From: Hyalella azteca
Taxonomy: Eukaryota; Arthropoda; Malacostraca; Amphipoda; Hyalellidae
Assembly: GCF_000764305.2 (NCBI RefSeq)
Contig: NW_025936499.1
Location: 248,001 to 312,000 of the forward strand
Direction: 5' to 3'
DNA: 64,000 bases
The first letter of the stretch is position 1, and each line of letters opens with the position of its first letter. This document shows, one piece after another, positions 36,637 to 53,822 of the stretch. The position numbers and the translations under genes were made by a program. The notes below the pieces were generated by a model. That model was not told the DNA's origin, made no database searches, and saw only the letters and a program-made list of their open reading frames with translations.

Positions 36637-37524
36637 ACATGTTCACCTCAAACTAAATCAGATTAGATCAGTTTCCTCCATTATTTTTATTCAGATCAGT
36701 TTCATTTTGAAATATACACCGCAGATGCGACGACATCCTTCTTGTTTACAGGACGCAAACATATACGAGCTATACTGACTACAGATATACGACTGAAGTA
36801 TACCTATTGTTGTCTGGAAGGATAACATAATATCCACAGTTTTATGTCAATTAAGCACAAAAACTTATTGATGTAATTATTCAATGTCCTGAAACCTGTC
36901 AATCGATTTAGTTTAATTTCATTTTTTCTGGCTATGAAACTGAGTGAAATATCAATGTACTCTGTGGTAAAAATTCACGAAACTCGCTAACATAAAATTT
37001 GCAAATCATCGTCATATGGTCTAGAATATAACAAACCTTTTTTCACAATAAAATGAGTAGCCGTTAATTTTCTTTCAATCAATTTGCGGTTGAAAAACGT
37101 AAGTAACTTCTCTTGTTGTTTGCTTGCCTCCCGAAGAGCGTGCTCACGTAGAGCAATGCAGAAAACTCGCTTTACTCACCAAGCCCAACTATTGATAAAC
37201 ACGTGCAACTGCGATGAAAGTTGTTTGTTCCCGTGGAAAATGAAAGCCCTTCAAGTATTTTGTATACCCACTTCTGCTGATAATTTGTACAACAACAACA
37301 AACTAGAGTGCGATGATCCTGCAGCATTTTGATCACTCATTTCAGCCAGTCCCTTTTTGCTGCGTCGACATACTCGTATAGTGGAGAAATTGCAAGTAAT
37401 GACGCTTCTCTGGCATTACTTGGTTGATTTTCGACGTCAGCTCTAAAGATTATGTGATTTTATTCATTGATGAAAGCATCCTATCCTCTCATGTCCGAAG
37501 ATTGTTGTTCTCATATTGTTGACG
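36637..37524. other. Duplicated intergenic DNA
   Basis: Aligns with about 46090-46980 in copy 2. No gene seen; the 82-codon frame at 37084-37332 is not kept in the other copy. Confidence 0.5.
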
Positions 37525-37765
37525 CTCCGAGTATGAACGCGTTCAAGAACAGACTAGACAAGGCAATGCAGGAGCATATGTTCAGTCTTGAAATGCCTAT
37601 GTACCCTACGAAACAACTAAAAGTCTAGGAACGATTTTAAACCTACCGTCCGTTGAAAAGATTTGATCAAAAGGCCAGTCCTTTAGACCTGTGAACTAGT
37701 CAAGAAAAGCACAAGAATCGGCGACAGGCCTATTCTTCAACGCCAAAGATACTATACTATACTAC
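37525..37765 (+). mobile_element. LINE 3' fragment, second subfamily
   Basis: MNAFKNRLDKAMQEHMFSL can be read at about 37533-37590, followed by ctaccgtccgttgaaaagat, tttgatcaaaaggccagtcc and aagaatcggcgacaggccta. It ends in ACTAT units. The 3' untranslated part matches the fragment at 55798-55930. It lies within the copy 1 block and has no obvious counterpart near 46980 in copy 2, so it probably inserted after the duplication. Confidence 0.75.
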
Positions 37766-38164
37766 TAAAAGATTTTGACCAGTCCGTTCTTCTAACATTC
37801 ATTTCGATTTCACATAGTAGCAGGTTTTGTGGTTATCGAGAAAAAAAATTGTATTCAACCAAGCAAGTTATGCGATATAATGACTGATACTATGGCGGCT
37901 AATGCACCGTTGTATAATGCAAAATATAAAGTCTTTTTGTATTTCAATATTTGTAAGCTTTCAAACTTTATTTAAAAAATGCACTGCCTGTGTGGTGAAT
38001 GAACTTTTAGTAGTACTGCATTAGTAGTGCTGCAAGTATGTATATGCTACTGATATTCATCAGTTAGTGTGCCAAGAATCAGTACTCTATAAGGCCGTCT
38101 TCAATTATGGAAAAAAAAATTGTGACACTTGTTTTGCGCGCTCATCTTTTTTTATCTTCGAGGA

Positions 38165-38425
38165 GGGCTGATTTACGTGAGCAACGTGCTACCATCAAAT
38201 TTTGCTTTCTTCTTTGAAAAACTGAAAAGAGAATGTTACAGACAGCCAACAAGGATGATGCTATGGGGAGAACGCAAGTTTTTGAGAGGTTTTCCCATGA
38301 TGACCAACCTCGCTGAGGTCGTCCTTCCACTAAGCGCATTGAAGGACGTTGAGAAAATTAGGGACCTAATCCCTTAGGGACGACGTAGACGCATTGATAA
38401 ACTTTGTGGAACTGTCCCAAATTAA
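38165..38425 (+). mobile_element. Mariner-like transposase remnant, copy 1
   Basis: Plus-strand pieces LREQRATIKFCFL, MMLWGERKFLRGF (a shifted frame of the DDA.GRAQVFERF block) and DVEKIRDLIP match the N-terminal helix-turn-helix region of mariner transposases. Frameshifts, stops and a 31-bp loss relative to the copy at 47202 show that it is dead. The DDE/D catalytic part is absent. Confidence 0.75.
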
Positions 38426-39473
38426 ATGAGCTCATTGCAGTTAATTTTAAAGCAGGATTTTGGATAACTGATTTATTTTTTCAAATCTGATCAATTTTTT
38501 TGTATAGTTACTGGCTTGCATTGTAATGTTATCATCCCTGCGCCAATTAAATGAAAAATGTTCTTGTGATTGATCTTGCGATCACGTGATTCGCAAAGCA
38601 TGATAATTGTAGTCTTCTTTCTCAACTCAAGACTTAAGTTTCCTGCTAATTTATAGTTTTACCAAAAATTGCATACTGTTGTTTTAGCTGGGTTTCGTAA
38701 CTAGTTTGCTGAAAAATAAATCGTATTATTAGCACCTTCCAGGAGGAAGAAATTTTCATTTTATTGATTTACATTTGAAATGATATGTTCACTTGGATTA
38801 CTCGTCGAAAGTTTTGTTCTCGATAAGAGTTCAGCTGTTTCATAAAAAAACACAAAATGAGTGCCAGACACATTTTTTAATGGATATTTTTTCATTACAC
38901 AATTCCGAACAAATTAATAAATGATCATTTTAACTTTTCAGTAGTATTTTCAAGAGAAATCGTCCATAAGAGAAAAGATCCAGGAGTTATCGGTCAGGTT
39001 CCCCGAGAGCCTCTCACTCCTGCTCGGTGAAGCAGGAAGACGTTACAGCGGCTGGTGGGTGATCATGCGGGCGAGGTTGGCGGCGAGCGCAGCGTTGTAG
39101 TCGCAACCAACTTCGTTCTGCTCCCAGTTCTGGCGCTCGTCGGTGTAGCCGTCATTCTGATTCAGCGATAGCACCGTAGAGGATGTGGGGGTTAGGGTTG
39201 GCTGAATTGCCGTAGTCCCAACCGCATGGGATACCTGGGCCTGGGCACGAGCTGGAGGCAGCAAACATTGTCAACGGTATTATTGGCATTGACATAATTT
39301 AAAGCTAATGTTGGAAATTAATAGGCATGCAAAATGAAAATACTTAAAACTTATTTGAACAGTAAATTATAGACTATCAGTTTTGCGCCGTTCTAGTAAT
39401 AAGTTTTATGCAGTTACAGTAATATTGTAGAATCATGTGTCAAACGTCATCAGTGTTCCAAGACAATCACTCA

Positions 39474-39662
<189 letters not shown>

Positions 39663-40040
39663 TCATGTATTCTGATTGCAAATATGAATAAGATGAACAT
39701 CAGAGAGATAGAATTACAAATACTTGCTACTGACTGAATAATTCCGGGAAAAGAACAAACCCATTTCCAGATCATTTCGACCTGGACGTGTAATAAAATG
39801 TGCCTAGTATTAGCAAACGCAACGAACATGGCAGACTTCCTCATCCTTTTTCGGCAAAGTTTCACTCACCCTGAATGCGATAAAGCCGTGGTTGAGCGCG
39901 TATCTGAGCGACCCCCAGTGCTGGAAGTAGTGCATACCGCCCGGAGTGGTCTGTAAATTCCGCAGTTCAGCAATATTCGACTGAAGGATGTTGAGGTAAT
40001 TGCCACCCAGCAGCTCAGCGAGCAAAGCCTGCGGTAGAAA

Positions 40041-40488
40041 AATTTTCGAAAGTAGTATGTGGATACAAATTCTCGTGTGTTTACCAGCAGACCTAGTTAG
40101 CTTCGAGTCCACTGTGTCACCGCTGGGAGCTTGCCTCAGAAGCTGAGTCGACAGCTTATACAGCATATGTGTCACGAGGACAAAAACCCGGTGAACGGAG
40201 GCACGAAGTCTATAAATGGGCTGGGAACCTTTGTAGTTAGTAAGGCCCCAAAAGTTGACAAATACGCACGTCGCGATGTAACTACCGTTAGAGGAGCTAC
40301 TCCGGCCTAACGGTCGACGTCTTAGCTTTACCTATATCGTATCCCTTACATATTATCACCCCGTCTAAAGTTCTTTAGACAGATAGTGTCTTACATATCC
40401 CTCACGCACTTAGTCAACGAATCGCTGTCCTCAGGTTCAGGTACCAGATATATAATTAGTAAGATGTCGCATAATATAGCGCCTGACA
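40041..40488 (-). mobile_element. Probable 3' fragment of an LTR retrotransposon
   Basis: An insertion of about 450 bp absent from gene D (D reads straight through gaagaaaaacatgatgctc). On the minus strand it reads LVPEPEDSDSLTKCVRDM, a stop, an agacggggtgat purine-rich tract, and then TGTAAGGGATACG as a possible LTR start. This order (pol end, polypurine tract, LTR) suggests a Gypsy-type 3' end. Ends and target duplication are not resolved. Confidence 0.45.
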
Positions 40489-40605
40489 AAAACATGATGC
40501 TCTAAATTTATTCATAGACCCTACATACTATAGATACTAGCGTCATAGAACAAAAATGTTATAATTTACAGTACTATTATTCAAAAACATTAGGTTAATA
40601 TCAAT

Positions 40606-41147
40606 ATACAGGGTGCGCCACAGAAACTTACTTATTTGAAAAAATTCCTGTGCGGTTAGTTGGTCGGGTAGAGGGGCGAGAGGGGGTGCATCTGAAGGTA
40701 AACAGCCTAAAACGGAGTTTGCTCTAATTATTTTCGTTTGAGGAACGAAAACAATCTAATTAGAGCTCGGAGTTTTAGGCTGTGCTGAGACCACCTCCTC
40801 CCCAAACTTCTTTACACGGACAGTGCTACGATTGAAGGCATGCAGACTGCGCATGCTGGCTGTCGCACCACTCAAGGTCAACGGTAGAAAAGCTGCCAAA
40901 GGCCGCTTTCTTCCTTTTTCTTTATCGCTACGATTAAATTCGAGGAAGAAACAATCCAAAGATCAAATAGAGCTTTTGAAATGTTAAAAGCAAACAGCCT
41001 AAAACTCCGAGCTCTAATTAGATTGTTTTCGTTCCTCAAACGAAAATTTTTGTTTATCTAGGACTTCTATTCGGTAAACTGTTTTATGCAACTTTTTTAG
41101 TTTTAGCCTTTATTCTTAAACTTAGAAGAACTCCTCGAGATATTGTG
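40606..41147. mobile_element. Repeat block that replaced exons 7-9 of gene C
   Basis: It starts cagggtgcgccacagaaact, a terminus style seen in several DNA transposons. Inside, cagcctaaaac...cgtttgagg (40703-40742) and its inverse aacgaaaac...gttttaggctg (40745-40782) form a hairpin. A third copy (40995-41047) is inverted relative to the second. The corresponding interval of gene D (about 49726-50712) holds exons 7, 8 and 9. The element family is not recognised. Confidence 0.6.
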
Positions 41148-42715
41148 AAAGTTTTGAACTCTATATTTCGTTTCCACGAACTATACAGTGATTCAGAAAC
41201 CACCAGTAGAATCATTTATAGCTAACCAGTTGAAAGATTCATGGCTCCCCATTAAAATTATTTATAAATCGTTATAGCAATGATCTATAGCGTGCCATTA
41301 TGAATATTAATATCTCACCAGTATAAAAATTTCTAGCTTACCTGGAGCATCCTGGTCGAGCTTATACGAAGGCCTCGCCATGGTCATATCTTCCGGAGGA
41401 CCCCACAATGAGTGGTCCAGAAGAGCGTCTCCAACCTGTAAAAAATTTTAACTTCAGCTCGCATTAACATACCACAAATTGGCGAGGCTATCTCCTCTAA
41501 TCTCTAGAGGACATCAATTACTAGTTCATAAATAAAAAATATGTTATTCCAGAAAGCGGTGACCGACTTAAACACCAATAATATTGTCCAACATAATAAC
41601 ACTTGACTGCAAAATTCGTTATAAGCCGTTCAGTAATGTGTAACAGTATCAAAGATACTATTCAATTTGTTAATAATTTAAATGTTATTTTGACTTCATT
41701 ACACAAAAGTTGAGAGATTATTTGTTCAAATAGAAAAGACTACTTCAATTTTATTTCTTGTGAGATAATTCTCGAAATTGCGTAAACTTGAGAGCACTCG
41801 CAAGATTTTGTTAGCTGACCTGCGCCCAGATGGTGGTCGGGGTCGTATGAGCCTTCAAGATGAAGTCGGTAGCCCACTTGATGGTCTTCTCGAGGTACTG
41901 AGTTTGACCTGAGCAAATTCATATCGTATGACATGTCTCTCTGTTATTTTTTTTCCTGAAGACCCAAATTGACTCATGCTATTCTAATCAAGCGTAGCAC
42001 ATTGAGAGAATTTTTCGGGTTTTGCGTTGTGAAAATTTAAATCATCATTTCTTCTCGTCGTCATTGTTTTTACGAGAATCAGACCGATAAACCTTGGCTT
42101 CATTGCTACTCACCGGCCTGGACGTATGCCTCTCCGTAGGCGATGTAGCCCCAGGACAAGAAGGTGACCGAAAATGCCAGCGGGAACCCGAACTTCACCA
42201 AATCGCCCGCTTTAAGGGATAACTATAATAAGTGAGTCTGTATGTTATATGAGCGAAAAGAGAAATTAAAATACAAGAACAAAATTTTTGGCTTCGTTAT
42301 ATCGTTGAGTATTTGTACATGAATTTCGTAGTTAAAGTCAAACGAGAAGTTATAAGAGTTTTATCGAAGAAGCTTGTCGTGGCGCTTATTAGAGGCTTGT
42401 CGTGGCGCAATTCACGTGAGCATTCGTGTTAACGCGAAGGAGTTTTTCACGATGAAGTGCACACGCCGTAAATGGCTGTGCAGACTGCACAAGTGAGCGA
42501 TATTTTCGGGTATACATAAAGTTTTCCAAGAAATAGAGGCATTCTTTTTTCATCAGCTGTCTGTGAAATTAAACAACTCATTGTTTTCTTCTTAAGATGC
42601 GGGCGGACAGTGACTTGCTGAAAAAAATGTACGGAATACATTTTTCGCTCTTTATCTATCTCTAACGTCACTTTGTGAGCGGAAAAGCTTGGGTCGAAAC
42701 ATTTTTAAAATTAAC

Positions 42716-42893
42716 GACAGAGATTATCCTACATGAGTGCACTATCCGACAGAGATTATCCGACAGAGTGCACTATCCGACAGAGATTATCCGACAGAGT
42801 GCACTATCCGACAGAGATTATCCGACAGAGTGCACTATTATTGCGTGCACTATTATTACAGAGTGCACTATTATTACAGAGTGCACGACTCAA
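42716..42893. repeat. 31-bp minisatellite in gene C intron 3
   Basis: Four units gacagagattatccgacaga followed by gtgcactatcc (31-32 bp) are followed by three 18-bp units gtgcactattattacaga. They are absent from the same intron of gene D. Confidence 0.9.
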
Positions 42894-42894
42894 A

Positions 42895-43134
42895 ATTATT
42901 GCGTATTGGTTAACATTATTGCGAATTAGACAACATTATTGTGTATTGATCAACATTACTGCGAATTAGTCAACATTATTGTGTATTGGTCAACATTATT
43001 GCGAATTAGTCAACATTATTGTGTATTGGTCAACATTACTGCGAATTAGTCAACATTATTGTGTATTGGTCAACATTATTGCGAATTAGTCAACATTATT
43101 GCGTATTGGTCAACATTATTGCGAATTAGTCAAC
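42895..43134. repeat. 20-bp minisatellite with 40-bp higher-order pattern
   Basis: Twelve 20-bp units mostly alternate between attattgcgaattagtcaac and attattgtgtattggtcaac, giving a 40-bp higher-order period. It directly follows the 31-bp array in gene C intron 3 and is absent from gene D. Confidence 0.9.
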
Positions 43135-43826
43135 ATATTGCCTCAAGCAAACTCCTAGCGTTACTAGCGATAAAATATTTTTATATTTTCGCCTAAAACA
43201 TGGTACATGCACATTAAAATAAATTTATGATAAATGTATCAGTACAAATTATTCAATATTTTGATAATTTCCTATTCTATACTCTCACGTTTACCGCCCG
43301 AGGCTGAGATTCTCACCATCGTAGTAGCCGCCCTCAAGGTTGACGCCGTTGTCAGCGCCATCGTTGAGCGCAGAGTCGCCGCGCCACTCGACGCGCTGGT
43401 CCGAGGGCAGGTAGCCCGAGCGGTTCGCTTCGTAGAAGACCAGCGCGTGACACAATAGCTGGAGTGAAAAATAAATTGACATTCATTTATTGAAACGTTC
43501 CAGACCAACGAATGGCAAGTATATTTCTAATATTAGAAAATAACGGTCATTACTATTCGTTGGCATTGTTTTTACCGGCCCTAAATCATTATGCAGGGAA
43601 GAAAAACGTTTTGTTGTTGTCAGTTGAACTTAACACTTAAAACATTTTATGTTCGAGAGCTTAAGAATAAATAAAACGCCTTGAATTGAAAAAAATATGT
43701 TGCCAGCATTTATTTTGATATTTTTTGTCAAAAAATCATTGTCGAATGTTTTTTGTCGAAAGTTTTTTATTTTGTTGATGTTCAAGTCCCAAGAAGGGAT
43801 TCATTACAACACTTCTCTTTAACTTC

Positions 43827-44342
43827 ACTTCTTGTTTCTTTGTTTGTTTGTTTGTTTGTTTGTCTGTCTGTCTGTCTGTCTGCTACAAATCTTGTAATCG
43901 AAATTTAACACACTTCTACTTATCCTATCGATCTGAAATTTGGCACACTTGTGTAAAGTTGGAGACAATGCATGAATCAAATGTCAAAATAAATGATTTT
44001 GAAAATTAAAAAAAAAATTTTTCAATATTAAAAAAATTGAAAAAATAATTTTGTCAGCTACAAATCTTATAACTGATATTTGACACACTTTTACCTGTCT
44101 TAATTGATCAGAAATTTTGCACACTTGTGCAAAGTCAGAAGCAATGCATGAATCAATTAATAGAATAAATAATTTTGAAACAAATTTATCTATTAAAAAA
44201 TTATATATTAAAAAGTTGAAAAATTAATTTTTTTAATATATGAAAATTAAATGAGAAATTCATTGTACATCTGTAAGATTGGAGACACTGGATTCTTTTG
44301 AAGTGTTGTCTTTAAAAAGTAATTTTTAAACGTATATTATTT
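43827..44342 (+). repeat. Dispersed repeat family R1, second dimer
   Basis: Two head-to-tail copies (about 43827-44040, shortened, and 44045-44342) with the gtctgctacaaatctt start and the ttcattgtacat...ttgtctttaaaaagtaattt end. They sit in gene C intron 2 and are absent from the matching gene D intron, so the insertion followed the duplication. Confidence 0.8.
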
Positions 44343-45175
44343 TATACTATTAAATCACTCAAAATTACTACGAAGGATAAATTTTGATTCATTATATCAG
44401 AGCTAAATCATTCCTGCACAATGCACATTCTACGGTGCCTTCCATCAACTAATAGGCCTTAATATGCCTTCCACGTCATTTTATAACGCTAATAATTTAG
44501 TGCTGGGCCCACCTCCCTGTAGTCGTAGGGGGAGCCGCCATGAGACCCGCAGTAACCTACGGCCTCCGATCGGCTGCTCCCTGCAACAATAAAAATTTTT
44601 TAATCGTAGCTTCGATGCATCACAGATTTTAGCATATTATCGATCTCTTCACTTACGTGCTTATTGTTTTGCGGCAAATCCTCAACATCGATGAAAAATA
44701 ATTTAGAATCCACATACCTCTTGTTTCTAAATAAAGTGTTCATATTTGCCTTATTTGTCATTATTCGGCTCTCTATACCTAACGGAATAATATAAACAAG
44801 AATCAAATAATTGCCTCGAAGCAACTCTGAGGACGAATAGTGCTCTGTACTTCATCTCAACAGACCTGATGCTGCACCCGTCCAAACTCCTTATTAAATG
44901 TTGTGGCAATCCAGCAGCTGCGCTAGCTCCCATACCGTCTCCAATATCGCTGCTCATACCTCAAGAAAAACAGACATGAATTTACTTCATCGGGACCTTT
45001 TACTTAAGAGAAGGACACCATAAATGTTTTGTTTAAACATCACGACAAAATATTGTTATCAACTATTGAATCCAGTTTAATTGCACGTGTAACATCGTTA
45101 CAAGGTTCTGTTCCCTTCCATCATGCAGAAGATTGCTTACACCCATCAAACTGTCTAACAGCATTTGAACCTGCT

Positions 45176-46019
45176 CCATCCGCTCGCTGTGCATAAGAGA
45201 TGCCATGACGCTGTCGACTATGTCAACGTGGATGGAGATAAATGGGGCAACTTACGAATATCAAATATATTATGAACCAAACTTAATCGATCCATACACT
45301 TTCTGCCTACTGATACAATAAATTAGCCTCAATTGATCGCAATATTTCAAATACAAGTTGGTGCGTACGCGAAATTAGTAATAAATTTAAGTAATATATC
45401 AGGCGAACTTGAAAAATTTGATTCGCCATCTTTTGGAAACCTTTATTTATTGCAACAAAATAGTCCACTGTTCCTCAGACAATTTATATCAAGAGCAGTC
45501 TGATACATGCCCCATGGCTTGACTTTGACTTGAAAAATTTGTATACAACTTGCTTCTGTTTGTCAGTTTTACTCACACCTACCGATTTCACGCAAAATTT
45601 TCGCTAAATTTACTTAAACCAAAATCTTACACACCGAGCACACAGAACGAAGTCACGGTTTCGTCTTGATCCCGTATGACCCGCAACCCATGCAATTACT
45701 ACTCTCTACGTTGGATATAAATACATTGGCAAATTCCTTCGCGCAGTGCGCAGTTTGGGCAAACGGTTATCGGCGGCTGACGCATTATTTGCCTACAATG
45801 CGCCATTGATGACTCAGACCCTATAAATCATCGATGGCTCATCGATGACAGGCACCTGTACTCGCCATCCTCTCGATTAATTGGTGTTTTATAGTCGATT
45901 TTTGGCAGATATGGCCGCAAACCGTTACGCCACCTATAATCTACCATCGCCCCTAGTTATCATCGATACACCACCCTTAATTTTTCTTTAGGCGACGCCT
46001 AACGAGTTAGTGGTCCCGC
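45176..46019. other. Spacer between the two duplicated blocks, with repeat R2
   Basis: About 45620-45985 is the second copy of repeat R2 (see 17960-18350), in plus orientation. The rest has no recognised content. It stands between the 5' flank of gene C and the left end of copy 2. Confidence 0.6.
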
Positions 46020-47201
46020 TCAAAGCACGCTGGGCTATCGAAATATGAAGCGCGCGCATTGCTGGCCCAACGCTGGCCCCCATTACATGATAACATATTC
46101 ACCTTAAACTAAATCAGGTGATATCAGTTTCCTCCATTTTCTTTATTCAGATCAGTTTCATTTTGAGATATATACCACCGACGCGACGACATCCTTCTTG
46201 AAGGACGCAAACATCATAAGAGTATACAAGCGATACTGATTACAGATATTCAACTGAAGTCTATGGTTGTCATAAAGGATAAAATAATTTATACAATTTT
46301 ATTTCAATCGATCAGGAAAACTTATTGTTATAATCACTCTTCAAAGACTCGAAGCCTATCAATCGATTCATTTTCATTTTATTTTCCTGAAATTGAAACT
46401 TTGAGAACTACCAAAGCACTCTGAGGTAAAAATTCATGAAACATGCTATCATAAAATTTTTCAATCATCATCATGGTCTAAAATATAATAAAAATGTTTT
46501 TTCACAATAAAGAGGGTAGCCGTTAATTTTCTTTCAATCAGTTTGCCATTAAAGGTTGAAAAACGTAAGTAAGTTCTCTTGTTGTTTGCTTGCTTGCCGA
46601 AGAGCGTATTCACGTATAGAGCAATGCAGATAATTCGCTTTACTCACCAAGCCCAACTATTGATAAACACATGTGCAAGTGAGAAGAAAGTTGTTGGTTC
46701 CCGTGGAAAATAAAAGTCTGTCAAGTATCTTGTATGCTTCTGCTGATAATATGTACAACAACAAACTTGAGTGCGATGATCCTGCAGCATTTTGATCACT
46801 CATATCAGGCAGTCTCTTTTTGCAGCGTCGACACACTCTTAGGCGAAAAATTAAAAATTGCAAGCAATAAGCCAATAACGCTTCTCTGCCATTACTTGAA
46901 TGATTTTCGACGTCAGCTCTAAAGGTTATTTGATTTTATTCATTATTGAAATCATTCTATCCTCTAATGTCCAAAGATTTTTACCAGTCTGTTCATCTAA
47001 CGTTCATTTCGAACCCATATAGAAGCAGATTTTCTGCGGTGGAGAAAAATTCTTTATTCAACCAAGCTAGTTATGCAATGCTGACTGATAATATGGTGGC
47101 TAATGCATCGTTATAGTATGAAACAGCTAGAGGAAGTCTTTATGTATTTAAATATTTAAGAAACTTTCAAACTTTATTGAAACACTTGCTTATCCACGAC
47201 A

Positions 47202-47700
47202 TACGAGGGGCGACCCCGAGAAAAAACCGAACTGCCTGTGTGGTGACGAAGTTTTAGTAGTACTACATTCTCCAAATATGTGCATATGCTACTGACATTC
47301 ATCAGTTTGTGTGCCAAGCATCGGTGCCCTAGAACGCCGTCTTCAATTATCGGAAAAAAATGTTGAGGCTTGTTTTGTGCGCTCGTCGTTTTTTGATGAT
47401 GGCTGATCTTCGTGAGCAACGTGCTACCATAAAATTTTGCTTTCTTCTGCGAAAAACTGAGAAGAGAATGTAACAGACAGCCAACAAGGATGATGCTACG
47501 GGGAGAGCGCAAGTTTTTGAGAGGTTTTCCCGCTTCAAAAAAAGAGAAATGTCAAATGATGACCAACCTCGCTGAGGTCTTCCTTCCACTACGCGCACTG
47601 AAGGACGTTGAGAAAATTAGAGACCTAATCCCTGATGAACGACGTAGACGCGTTGATAAACTTGTGGAACTGTCCCAAATGAAATGAGCTCATTGCAGTT
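47202..47700 (+). mobile_element. Mariner-like element remnant, copy 2
   Basis: tacgaggggcgaccccgaga near 47202 resembles a mariner inverted terminus. A coding start at 47396 follows: MADLREQRATIKFCFLLRKT, then DDATGRAQVFERFSRFKKRE and SNDDQPR, with in-frame stops, then after a frameshift DVEKIRDLIPDERRRRVDKL. These blocks match the N-terminal DNA-binding part of mariner transposases. The catalytic D,D34D part is missing. Confidence 0.82.
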
Positions 47701-48317
47701 AATTTTAAAACAGGATTTTGGATAAACGATTCTTTTTTCAAATCAGTATAAATTTTTTGTATAGTTAATGGCTTGCATTGCAATGCATTGTAATCCCTGT
47801 GACAATAAAATGATAAATATTCTTTTGATTGATCTTGCGATCACGTGATTCGCAAAGTAAATAATTGTAGTCTTCTTTCTCAACTCAAGACTTGAGTTTG
47901 TTGCTAATTTATAGTTATACCAAAAATTGCATAACGTTGTTTTAGCTGGGAGGAATTTTCCCAGCTAAAACAACTAGTTTCTTGCGAAATAAATCGTATT
48001 ATTAGCACCTTCCTGGAGAAAAAATTTTCATCTTATTGATTTACATTGGAAATGAAATGTTTACTTAGATTGCTCGTCGAAAGTTCTGTTCTCGATAAGA
48101 GTTCAGCTGTTTCATAAAAAAAAAACACAAAATGAGTGCCATATACATTTTTTAATGGACATTTTTTCATTACACAATTCCTTACAAATTGAAGAATGCT
48201 CCTTTTAACTTTTCGGTAGTATTTTCAAGAGAAATCATCCATAAGAGAAAAGATCCAGGAGTTCTCGGCCAGGTTCCCCGAGAGCCTCTACCTCCTGCTC
48301 GGTGAAGCAGGAAGACG

Positions 48318-53501
<5,184 letters not shown>

Positions 53502-53822
53502 CTCAACAGACCTGATGCTGCACCCGTCCAAACTCCTTATTAAATGTTGTGGCAATCCAGCAGCTGCGCTAGCTCCCATACCTTTATCGATATCGCTGCT
53601 CATACCTCAAGAAAGACAAACATGAATTTACTTCATCGGGACCTTTGTCTAAAGAAAAATATACTAGATGTTTTCTTCCTACACCACGACAAAATATTGT
53701 TATTAACTATTGAATACGCGCAAGTACGTATATAAACACGTTAAACATCGCTACCAGGTTCTTTTTGCATTCCATTAAAAGATTGCTTACGCACCATTAA
53801 ACTGTCTAGCAGCATTTGAAAA

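Noticed and set aside
39043..39264. Gene C exon 12/13 as a new fused functional exon
   Set aside because: The fusion joins two different frames. The GH9 frame meets a stop just after the junction and the open frame shown by translation is out of phase upstream.
53502..53603. Longer N-terminus for gene D starting at the upstream in-frame ATG
   Set aside because: It would bury the signal peptide behind about 34 residues. Genes A and B start directly with the signal peptide.
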